Positions 7,001-14,065 of a DNA stretch of 20,400 nucleotides are shown in pieces. Made by a program: the position numbers and the translations under genes. The stretch covers positions 1-20,400 of the forward strand of contig URTU01000028.1 in assembly GCA_900550925.1 (NCBI GenBank). Reading direction: 5' to 3'. Positions within the stretch are counted from its first letter, which is position 1; each line of letters starts with the position of its first letter. This stretch comes from an uncultured Alistipes sp. (lineage in GTDB: Bacteria > Bacteroidota > Bacteroidia > Bacteroidales > Rikenellaceae). Under the pieces are notes generated by a model that worked only from the letters and a program-made list of their open reading frames with translations, searched no databases and was not told the DNA's origin.

Positions 7001-8467
7001 ATGAAGAAAATCATCTTATTCGTTTCAGTACTGTTCGGCATGGTATCATGTTCGAAGGAGGAGCCGTTTCTCGATATCTCGTCGGGGCTTGAGGCTTCGA
7101 TAGCATCGGTCGAGGCGGTCGGCGGAACATTTGAGTTCGACATAGCTACCGATGAGGAGTGGCAGATCGTAACCGACGGACAGGATTGGTACTCGTTCTC
7201 GCAGATGTCGGGTACGGGCGCGGCTACGGTTACGGTGACCGTTGACCGGCAGTACGAAACCAAATCGCGTACGGCAAATTTCTCGATCCGGACATCGTCG
7301 CTGACAAAGACCCTTACGATCACACAGCAGGGGCCTTCGGTGCCGGACGACCCGACCGAGACCACCGTGAGCGTACGTATGCTCGGGGGAGACAAGAGGG
7401 TTTCGGTCCCCGAGGGGTATTCGTACAGCGTTTCGATCCCCGACGAGGCGGCGGAATGGCTTTCGGTGAAGGAGCAGAATGAAACAGATATCGTGCTGGC
7501 CGTTGCACGCAATACCACGGCCGATTTCCGTACGGCGGAGGTCGTGGTGAAGGCTTCGGAGGGAGACGAGCTGATGACCGTAACGGTATCCCAGAGTTGG
7601 CGCAATGCCGAACCCGGCGAGTTTCTGATCGAGGAGATCTTCTTTACGGGCAACGTGATCGAGTCGACGGGCAAGGTGGATTCGAAGAACCCAAATCAGT
7701 ATTACAAGATCACGAACAATACCGATGAGGTGCTGTATGCCGACGGACTGGCCATCATGGAGTCGAAGATCAATTCGGTGCTGACCTACACTTATCCGGT
7801 AGACATACGTCCGACCCATACGGGTGTGCAGACCGTCTATCTGATTCCGGGCGACGGTGACGATGTTCCGGTAGAGCCCCACGGTTCGCTGCTGATAGCC
7901 AACAATGCGCAGAACTATCTGACGGCCAACCCCAATCTGGGTATGGATCTGTCGGTAGCCGATTTCGAGTGGTATGACGAATCGACCAATGCGGTCAAGG
8001 ATGTCGACAATCCGGAGGTGCCGAATCTCGACCGCTGGTACACCTATTCGGCATCGTTCACCTATCTGCACGACCGTGGATTTACGGGGCATGCCATAGC
8101 CTTCTTCCCGCCGACGTTGACGGTCGACGAGTTCCTCGAAAACTACAAGTGGGAGGGTACGTATATCAACCATACTACGGTCGGCGACTACGAGATGAAT
8201 ATCTCGAAGGCCTACAAGATTCCCAATTCGTGGGTTCTGGATGCGGTCAACCTGAGTGTCGAGGAGGTCTTCTATACCTTGTCGTTCGACACGTCGCTCG
8301 ATGCAGGCTGGACCCATTGCGGAACGATAGACAGGGACCCGAACCGATACGGCAAGAGTGTCCGCCGCAAGGCCGATGCGAATGGCCGTCTGGTCGACAC
8401 GAACAACTCTACGGCCGACTTTACGCCCGACGCCACGCCTTCGGTGCCCATCGGTTCGCAGAACTAG
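7001..8467 (+). CDS. BACON/DUF4876-like surface lipoprotein
   Basis: This is a 488-residue predicted lipoprotein. A short signal peptide ends in MVSC (Cys17) followed by SKEE, an acidic patch compatible with surface export. Residues 28-110 look like a BACON domain (EWQIVTDGQDWYSFSQMSG, then a strand and TLTITQQG), a fold usually tied to binding carbohydrate or mucin. Residues 121-199 look like a second, diverged copy ending in VTVSQSW. From 205 on it matches my memory of DUF4876, a lamin-tail-like beta domain. Recognisable parts are FLIEEIFFTGN, QYYKITNNTDEVLYADGL, a YLIPGDGDDVPVEPHGSLLIANNA segment, IPNSWVLDAV and the end motif SVRRK...DTNNSTADF. It closes the receptor operon and is followed by a terminator. 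It is probably a surface ligand-binding partner of the receptor; the ligand is unknown. Confidence 0.82.
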   Translation: MKKIILFVSVLFGMVSCSKEEPFLDISSGLEASIASVEAVGGTFEFDIATDEEWQIVTDGQDWYSFSQMSGTGAATVTVTVDRQYETKSRTANFSIRTSSLTKTLTITQQGPSVPDDPTETTVSVRMLGGDKRVSVPEGYSYSVSIPDEAAEWLSVKEQNETDIVLAVARNTTADFRTAEVVVKASEGDELMTVTVSQSWRNAEPGEFLIEEIFFTGNVIESTGKVDSKNPNQYYKITNNTDEVLYADGLAIMESKINSVLTYTYPVDIRPTHTGVQTVYLIPGDGDDVPVEPHGSLLIANNAQNYLTANPNLGMDLSVADFEWYDESTNAVKDVDNPEVPNLDRWYTYSASFTYLHDRGFTGHAIAFFPPTLTVDEFLENYKWEGTYINHTTVGDYEMNISKAYKIPNSWVLDAVNLSVEEVFYTLSFDTSLDAGWTHCGTIDRDPNRYGKSVRRKADANGRLVDTNNSTADFTPDATPSVPIGSQN

Positions 8468-8547
8468 TTCTGTGGTTGAATTGTGGGCTGTGTGCCCGAT
8501 ATGGGCAGCCGTCAGTCTGCCGTATGTAAACAACGCTTCTGAAAATG

Positions 8548-8594
8548 TGATACAGCCCGGTTCCTGTGGCAGGACCGGACTGTATCATTTTTTT
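8548..8594 (+). terminator. Rho-independent terminator of the receptor operon
   Basis: TGATACAG (8548-8555) pairs with CTGTATCA (8580-8587). After one mismatch the stem continues with CCGGT/ACCGG, then a bulge and CCTG/CAGG around a TGG loop. Seven Ts follow (8588-8594). It lies 80 bases past the DUF4876-like stop codon and separates that operon from the permease gene. Confidence 0.88.
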
Positions 8595-8628
8595 GCTGTT
8601 CGGAGATGATATTGTGGCGGAAAAACCT

Positions 8629-8636
8629 TAATTTTG
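8629..8636 (+). promoter_or_regulatory. Putative -7 promoter element of the permease gene
   Basis: TAATTTTG fits the Bacteroidetes -7 consensus TAnnTTTG. No convincing TTTG is found 17-21 bases upstream, so the call is weak. It sits 74 bases before the chosen start at 8711 and just after the terminator, where a new promoter is expected. The rest of 8468-8710 shows nothing else. Confidence 0.4.
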
Positions 8637-8710
8637 TTTTGTTGTACGGGCCGACGGCTGAAGCGAGAATGAGAGCCGAATGCCGCCGAGCCGGATTATT
8701 TCCCGTAGAG

Positions 8711-9985
8711 ATGAAATTCAGATATGCACTCGACGAACGGCTGAAAATCGCTCCGCTGTTGATGTACGGACTGCAGTGGCTGTTGATGGCCATACCGGTC
8801 GTGCTGACAAGCACCTTCGTGGCACGGCTGCACTACGATGCGGCCGCCGACCAGATATTCTACATCCAGAAACTGTTCTTTACGATGGGGGTGGCTATCA
8901 TCGTACAGGTGTTGTGGGGGCACCGCCTGCCGTTGATGTCCGGTCCGGCGGCCGTACTGATAATTGGCGTTGTGGCGGCCTCGTCGGCCTCCGTGCAGGC
9001 AACATACACGGCCATAGCCATCGGCGGTGTGTTGTTGGCCCTGCTGGCCGCCAGCGGTTGGCTCAAACGGCTCCAGCCTCTCTTTACTCCGCGTGTTATA
9101 ATCGTGATACTGGCTCTGATAGCATTTACGATAATGCCGGTCTTCATGAACCTGATCTTCGGGTCGGGCGGCAACGGCATACTGAACTTCTCGATGGCAA
9201 TTATGTTGGCTTTGCTTATGGTGCTGGCAAACAAACTGCTGCCCGGGTTATGGAAGTCGACCGTCGTGCTGCTGGCACTGGCCGTGGGCAGTGCCGTCTA
9301 TTATAGCTTCGAAGGGTGGCCCGCCGGTGATGCGCTGGCAGTAGGCAAACCGGCGGTTACATTGATAACGTGGCCGCTGGAGGTGGATGCCGGTACGATA
9401 ATCGCATTCCTGTTCTGCTATGTGGCGCTGCTGGTCAACGAACTCGGCTCGATACAGTCGGTTGCGAAGTTTGTCGATGCCGACCATGTCGAAAAACGGT
9501 CGACGCGCGGTGTGGTTACCGTCGGTCTGATCAACGCCTTGTCGGGAATGTTCGGCGTGGTGGGGCATGTCGACTACTCGTTCAGCCCCGGAATCATTTC
9601 GGCTTCGGGTTGCGCATCGCGTTATGCCCTGCTGCCGGCCGGTGTAGGGCTGCTTGTGTGTGCGATGTTTCCGGAGGCGGTCGGGGTGCTCTCGGCCATA
9701 CCGTCACCCGTAATGGGTACCGTACTGATGTACCTCATGGCCGCACAGCTGGCGGCAGCGTTCCAGATGGTGAACATGTTCGGAGCGACATCCGACTTTG
9801 ATGGAGGCATTACGGTGGGACTGCCCGTGATGCTGGCGCTGGTCGTGGCGCTGGCTCCGGCCGAGGCTACGGCGGCAATCCCGTCGCTGCTGAAACCGAT
9901 CGTCGGAAACGGTTTCGTGATGGGAGTGCTGTTCGTGCTGCTGCTCGAACATGTTGTATTCCGGAAGCGCCGGAAGCGACCCTGA
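8711..9985 (+). CDS. NCS2-family nucleobase (uracil/xanthine-type) permease
   Basis: This 424-residue integral membrane protein is predicted to import a purine or pyrimidine base with a cation (nucleobase:cation symporter-2 family). The start FRYALDERLKIAPLLMYGLQWLLMAIP is typical of the family. About 12-14 hydrophobic segments follow. The TM8 region carries VNELGSIQSV, with the family's acidic residue before Gly. The TM10 region has SFSPGIISASGCASRYALL in place of the classical NxG...SR motif, so the SR pair is kept but the Asn is not. Substrate cannot be set from this. I chose the ATG at 8711, because in-frame upstream starts at 8606 and 8669 would add a basic, non-family leader and the first would lie upstream of the putative promoter. 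It appears to be a single-gene unit between a terminator and the next promoter. Confidence 0.88.
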   Translation: MKFRYALDERLKIAPLLMYGLQWLLMAIPVVLTSTFVARLHYDAAADQIFYIQKLFFTMGVAIIVQVLWGHRLPLMSGPAAVLIIGVVAASSASVQATYTAIAIGGVLLALLAASGWLKRLQPLFTPRVIIVILALIAFTIMPVFMNLIFGSGGNGILNFSMAIMLALLMVLANKLLPGLWKSTVVLLALAVGSAVYYSFEGWPAGDALAVGKPAVTLITWPLEVDAGTIIAFLFCYVALLVNELGSIQSVAKFVDADHVEKRSTRGVVTVGLINALSGMFGVVGHVDYSFSPGIISASGCASRYALLPAGVGLLVCAMFPEAVGVLSAIPSPVMGTVLMYLMAAQLAAAFQMVNMFGATSDFDGGITVGLPVMLALVVALAPAEATAAIPSLLKPIVGNGFVMGVLFVLLLEHVVFRKRRKRP

Positions 9986-10008
9986 TTCGAATCTGGGGTA
10001 GCCATAGC

Positions 10009-10037
10009 TTTGGATAGAGGAATATTTCATATCTTTG
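10009..10037 (+). promoter_or_regulatory. Putative promoter of the sugar-nucleotide operon
   Basis: TTTG (10009-10012) and TATCTTTG (10030-10037) are separated by 17 bases and fit the Bacteroidetes -33/-7 pattern. They lie 91 bases upstream of the ugd start, which leaves a leader of roughly 85 bases in which I see no clear hairpin or riboswitch. Confidence 0.6.
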
Positions 10038-10128
10038 CACGAATGAAGCAAACGCTCGCTGTCGGAGTGCTGCCACCTGCGGACGGATAGGGCCGGGGAG
10101 TGTAGAAAAACGTAAATTTTGACTTGAA

Positions 10129-11439
10129 ATGAAGATAGCAATCGTAGGAACAGGATATGTCGGACTGGTTTCGGGAGCATGTTTCGCTGAGATGGGAGCC
10201 GACGTTACTTGCGTGGATGTGGATGCCCGCAAGATCGAGATGTTGCGTGGGGGCGGAATCCCGATTTATGAGCCCGGACTGGAGGAGTTGGTCGCGCGTA
10301 ACCGTCAGGGCGGGCGCCTGCACTTCACCACCGACCTGAGGGAGTGCCTCGACAGTGTCGAGATCGTTTTCAGTGCCGTGGGCACGCCGCCAGACGAGGA
10401 TGGCAGTGCCGATTTGAGGTATGTGCTGGAGGTTGCCTCGACCTTTGGCCGCAATATCAAGAAATATACATTGCTGGTTACCAAGAGTACGGTTCCGGTG
10501 GGGACGGCCCGCAAGGTGCGTGCGGTGATCGAGAAGGAGTTGGCGGCCCGCGGTGAAGAGATACCGTTCGATGTGGCGTCGAATCCCGAGTTCCTGAAGG
10601 AGGGCGATGCCATCGACGACTTCATGAAGCCCGACCGCGTTGTGGTGGGTGTCGAAAGCGACCGCGCAAAGGTACTGATGGAGCGCCTCTACAAACCCTT
10701 CATGATGAACAATTACAGAATGATATTCACGGATGTCGCTTCGGCCGAGATGATCAAGTATGCGGCCAATTCGATGCTGGCCACGCGAATATCGTTCATG
10801 AACGACATTGCCAACCTGTGCGAGATCGTCGGTGCCGACGTGAACATGGTCCGCAAGGGGATAGGTGCCGATGTGCGTATCGGGTCGAAGTTCCTCTACC
10901 CGGGTTGCGGCTACGGCGGTTCGTGCTTCCCGAAGGATGTCAAGGCGCTGATCCGTACGGCGGCCCAGAACGGTTACCGGATGCAGGTGCTGGAGGCAGT
11001 CGAGGCGGTGAACGAACGTCAGAAGGGAATTCTTTTCGACAAGTTCGAACGCTATTACGGCGGCGATATTGCCGGCCGGTGCGTGGCTATGTGGGGACTC
11101 TCGTTCAAACCCGAAACCGACGATATGCGTGAGGCGCCTTCGCTGGTGCTGATCGAGCGGCTGCTGTCGGCCGGCTGCCGCGTGAAGGCCTACGATCCGG
11201 TTGCGATGGATGAGGCGCGCCGCCGTCTTGGCGACAGGATAGAGTACTGCGACGACATGTACGAAGCGTTGGAGGATGCCGATGCGCTGATGATCGTGAC
11301 CGAATGGAAACAGTTCCGGCTCCCGAACTGGAACACCGTGAAAAACAGAATGAAAGGTGCGGCAGTGATCGACGGCCGCAACATATATGACCGGCGGGAG
11401 GTCGAAGGTGCCGGTCTGGACTATTTCAGGATTGGTTGA
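10129..11439 (+). CDS. ugd: UDP-glucose 6-dehydrogenase
   Basis: This 436-residue cytoplasmic enzyme is predicted to oxidise UDP-glucose to UDP-glucuronate with two NAD+. The N-terminal Rossmann motif is IVGTGYVGL (about 5-13). SNPEFLKEGDAI (151-162) and AEMIKYAANSMLA (about 206-218) are family substrate and helix motifs. The catalytic cysteine is Cys266 in GCGYGGSCFPKD. The C-terminal domain holds WGLSFKPETDDMREAP, the UDP-binding part. Length is normal for the bacterial class. The same family includes UDP-ManNAc and GDP-mannose dehydrogenases. The next gene is a UDP-glucuronate 4-epimerase, so UDP-glucose is the best substrate guess. It is the first gene of a four-gene operon, with 13 bases to the next start. 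Confidence 0.93.
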   Translation: MKIAIVGTGYVGLVSGACFAEMGADVTCVDVDARKIEMLRGGGIPIYEPGLEELVARNRQGGRLHFTTDLRECLDSVEIVFSAVGTPPDEDGSADLRYVLEVASTFGRNIKKYTLLVTKSTVPVGTARKVRAVIEKELAARGEEIPFDVASNPEFLKEGDAIDDFMKPDRVVVGVESDRAKVLMERLYKPFMMNNYRMIFTDVASAEMIKYAANSMLATRISFMNDIANLCEIVGADVNMVRKGIGADVRIGSKFLYPGCGYGGSCFPKDVKALIRTAAQNGYRMQVLEAVEAVNERQKGILFDKFERYYGGDIAGRCVAMWGLSFKPETDDMREAPSLVLIERLLSAGCRVKAYDPVAMDEARRRLGDRIEYCDDMYEALEDADALMIVTEWKQFRLPNWNTVKNRMKGAAVIDGRNIYDRREVEGAGLDYFRIG

Positions 11440-11452
11440 AAAGGGTTTTGAA

Positions 11453-12472
11453 ATGAAGATACTTGTTACCGGCGCGGCCGGATTCATAGGTTACTATATC
11501 GGCCGCCGGCTGGCCGAAGAGGGACATGATGTCGTAGGCATCGACTCGATCAACGACTACTACGACGTTCGGATGAAGTACGGCCGCCTGTCGTGTATCG
11601 GGGTCGGGGCCGAGAATGCCGCCTACGGCGAGCAGTTGACAAGCCGCCGTTTCGGGAATTACCGCTTCGTGCGGCTCCAGTTGGAGGATCGCGAGGCGTT
11701 GCAGCGCATGTTCGCCGAGGAGCGGTTCGATGTCGTGTGCAACCTTGCTGCCCAGGCAGGTGTGCGCTATTCGATCGAGAACCCATATGCGTACATCGAC
11801 AGTAACATTGTCGGGTTCATCAACCTGCTGGAGTGCTGCCGCCACTATCCGGTGCGACATCTGGTCTATGCCTCGTCGAGCAGTGTCTACGGTGCAAATG
11901 CCAAGGTGCCGTTCAGCGAGGATGACCGTACGGACAATCCGGTGAGCCTCTATGCCGCGACCAAGAAGTCGGGCGAACTGATGGCGCACTGCTACTCGAA
12001 ACTCTACGGCATAGCCTCGACGGGTTTGCGGTTCTTCACGGTTTACGGGCCGTGGGGACGTCCCGACATGGCGCCGATGCTCTTTGCCGATGCTATTTCG
12101 CAGGGCCGGCCGATCAAGGTCTTCAACGGCGGCGACCTGTCGCGCGACTTTACCTATATCGACGATATTATCGAAGGGCTGCACCGCGTCATTGCGGGGG
12201 CGGCGCCGTCGGGCGAGGTGCCTTGCAAGATATATAACATCGGCTGTTCGGAGCCGGTGCGGCTGATGGATTTCATCCGTACGATGGAGCAGGCTCTCGG
12301 TCGCCGTGCCGAGATGGTCATGCTGCCGATGCAGGCGGGCGATGTCTACCAGACCTATGCCGATACGTCGCATCTGGAGCACGATTACGGTTACAGGCCT
12401 TCGATCCGGCTCGAGGATGGAATCAGGCGGTTCGTGGAGTGGTACCGCACCGAAAACCCGCTCAACAGATAA
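11453..12472 (+). CDS. UDP-glucuronate 4-epimerase (extended SDR family)
   Basis: This 339-residue NAD-dependent epimerase is predicted to interconvert UDP-glucuronate and UDP-galacturonate. Visible motifs are the GAAGFIG nucleotide loop (7-13), the SINDYYDVRMKYGRL segment typical of CapI-type glucuronate epimerases, catalytic Ser in ASSSSVYG (about 141-147) and the SDR pair Tyr167/Lys171 in SLYAATKK. GLRFFTVYGPWGRPDMAP, GGDLSRDFTYIDD and a closing RFVEWY are family signatures. The ATG at 11453 is chosen because the glycine loop then begins at residue 7, as in the family; an in-frame ATG at 11387 would overlap ugd. Together with ugd it makes UDP-GalA from UDP-Glc. Other nucleotide sugars, such as UDP-glucose in GalE, are less likely from the NDYYDV motif. 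Confidence 0.9.
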   Translation: MKILVTGAAGFIGYYIGRRLAEEGHDVVGIDSINDYYDVRMKYGRLSCIGVGAENAAYGEQLTSRRFGNYRFVRLQLEDREALQRMFAEERFDVVCNLAAQAGVRYSIENPYAYIDSNIVGFINLLECCRHYPVRHLVYASSSSVYGANAKVPFSEDDRTDNPVSLYAATKKSGELMAHCYSKLYGIASTGLRFFTVYGPWGRPDMAPMLFADAISQGRPIKVFNGGDLSRDFTYIDDIIEGLHRVIAGAAPSGEVPCKIYNIGCSEPVRLMDFIRTMEQALGRRAEMVMLPMQAGDVYQTYADTSHLEHDYGYRPSIRLEDGIRRFVEWYRTENPLNR

Positions 12473-12494
12473 CCAAACTAACCCCCGAAACAGA

Positions 12495-12512
12495 TCGAGC
12501 AGGGAGGCTCGA
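12495..12512 (+). promoter_or_regulatory. Hairpin with the ribosome-binding purine tract in its loop
   Basis: TCGAGC (12495-12500) and GCTCGA (12507-12512) can pair, with AGGGAG in the loop followed by G. The structure ends 5 bases before the aldolase ATG at 12518. It displays or partly masks the only strong Shine-Dalgarno-like tract in the operon. Stem length is only six base pairs, so regulation is speculative. Confidence 0.3.
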
Positions 12513-12517
12513 AGGTT

Positions 12518-14047
12518 ATGAAGATATTGGATTGTACGCTGCGTGACGGCGGTTACTACACCGACTGGGATTTCGATGACCGGCTTGTCGAGAGCTATGT
12601 CGATGCGATGAACGTCCTGCCGGTGGATGCCATTGAGGTGGGCTACCGGTCGCTGCCGTCGAAAAACTATATGGGCAAGTACGGCTATTCGCCGCGGTTC
12701 GTGATGGAGGGGCTGCGGGCACGCTGTACCAAGAAGATAGCCCTGATGCTCAACGAAAAGGATATCCGGCCGAAAGACCTGCCGACGGTTCTGGATCCGG
12801 TGCGCGACTGTATCGACATGGTGCGTATGGCCATCGCTCCCGACAACATGGAGCGTGCCGTCGAATTGGGGCGTGCCGTTGCCGAACGCGGCGTGGCGGT
12901 GGCATTCAATGTCATGTACATGTCGAAGTGGCGCGAGATGCCGGCATTCCTCGAGCAGCTGCCGAAACTGAACGGTTGGGTCGACTGCATCAACATGGTC
13001 GATTCGTTCGGCGGTGTGACGCCCGACGATGTGCGCGAGATCTTTGCCATGGTCCGCGAACATACCACCGTGCCGATCGGGTTTCACGGCCACAACAACC
13101 TCGAAATGGCCCTGGTCAATACGCTTGCTGCGATCGACTGCGGTGCCGCCTCGGTCGATGCCACGGTGCTCGGAATGGGACGCGGCGCCGGTAATCTGAA
13201 GCTCGAACTGCTGCTGGCCTTCCTGAACAAGTCTGGGCTGGAGGTCGATTTCAATACGCTGGGAAATGTCGTCGAGCGGTTTATGGTGTTGCAGCGCCGT
13301 TACGGGTGGGGCACAAGTCTGCCATACATGCTGTCGGGCGCCAATTCGCTGCCGCAGAAGGATGTGATGGCCTGGGTAAGCAACCGCCTGCTGTCGCTCA
13401 ACAGCATCGTGCGGGCTCTCGAAAACAAACGCCTCCACATCGAGGACAACGACAAGTTCCCGATCTATGAGGCTGTACCGTCGCGGCGTGTGCTGATTGT
13501 CGGCGGCGGCCCCAAGACCGTCGAACATATCGAAGCGATACGGACGCTGCTGGCCTCCGATCCGTCGATTACCATTGTCCATGCTTCGTCGCGCAATGCC
13601 TCGCTGCTGCGCGACATGCCGAATCCGCAGATATTCTGCCTGGTGGGCGATGAGGGACACCGTATGGAGCGCGTCTTCGACGGCCTGGGCGATTTCCGCG
13701 GGCAGTGCATCCTGCCGCCATATCCCCGCCGGATGGGAACCGACGTCCCGGCGAGCGTCGCTGACCGTACGTTCGAGTTGAAGCAGGTGACCTTTACCGA
13801 CCAGTACACCGATTCGTGTACGGCAATGGCACTCCAGGCGGCTCTCGACATGCAGGCCGAAAGCGTCATGGTGGTCGGCTACGACGGCTACACGGATATG
13901 GTGCTGACGCAGAAGGAGCGCGACCTTACAACCGAAAATGAATATATCCTGTCGGCCTTCGGGCGTGTGTTCGGCGGAGAGTTCGTCTCGCTGACACCGA
14001 CGATCTACAACGCGCTGCGGGTCGATTCGATCTATCACCGCATTTGA
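12518..14047 (+). CDS. Two-domain HMGL/DmpG-type aldolase
   Basis: This is a 509-residue protein in two parts. Residues 1-290 form an HMGL-like TIM barrel related to 4-hydroxy-2-oxovalerate aldolase. It has the N-terminal LDCTLRDGG motif (Arg9, Asp10) and the metal-binding HxH pair His190/His192 in GFHGHNN. The DATVLGMGRGAGNL segment (214-227) is also typical of the barrel. Such enzymes join or split pyruvate and an aldehyde using a divalent metal. Tyr13 occupies the place of the DmpG catalytic His. Residues 322-509 are a separate Rossmann-like domain starting VLIVGGGPKTVEHIE. It contains DSCTAMALQAALDMQAESVMVVGYDGY, which resembles DUF115/sialyltransferase-like patterns. The cytidylyltransferase gene starts 18 bases on. 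I infer synthesis of a 3-deoxy-ulosonic acid that is then CMP-activated. Biosynthetic use and the true aldehyde are unproven. Confidence 0.8.
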   Translation: MKILDCTLRDGGYYTDWDFDDRLVESYVDAMNVLPVDAIEVGYRSLPSKNYMGKYGYSPRFVMEGLRARCTKKIALMLNEKDIRPKDLPTVLDPVRDCIDMVRMAIAPDNMERAVELGRAVAERGVAVAFNVMYMSKWREMPAFLEQLPKLNGWVDCINMVDSFGGVTPDDVREIFAMVREHTTVPIGFHGHNNLEMALVNTLAAIDCGAASVDATVLGMGRGAGNLKLELLLAFLNKSGLEVDFNTLGNVVERFMVLQRRYGWGTSLPYMLSGANSLPQKDVMAWVSNRLLSLNSIVRALENKRLHIEDNDKFPIYEAVPSRRVLIVGGGPKTVEHIEAIRTLLASDPSITIVHASSRNASLLRDMPNPQIFCLVGDEGHRMERVFDGLGDFRGQCILPPYPRRMGTDVPASVADRTFELKQVTFTDQYTDSCTAMALQAALDMQAESVMVVGYDGYTDMVLTQKERDLTTENEYILSAFGRVFGGEFVSLTPTIYNALRVDSIYHRI

Positions 14048-14065
14048 GATATTACACTGCGCGAC

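Noticed and set aside
2110..8467. A SusC/SusD polysaccharide utilisation locus
   Set aside because: The receptor is SusC-like in its N-terminal domain, but no SusD-like lipoprotein, glycoside hydrolase, lyase, sulfatase or hybrid regulator is present.
7046..8533. A 495-codon open frame on the minus strand opposite the BACON/DUF4876-like gene
   Set aside because: It has Arg/His-rich composition and no recognisable motif, and it extends across the intergenic region past the DUF4876-like stop. The plus-strand protein is well supported.
9959..9975. TTCCGG/CCGGAA hairpin as terminator of the permease gene
   Set aside because: It lies within the last codons of the permease, encoding an Arg/Lys-rich end, and has no T-run after it.
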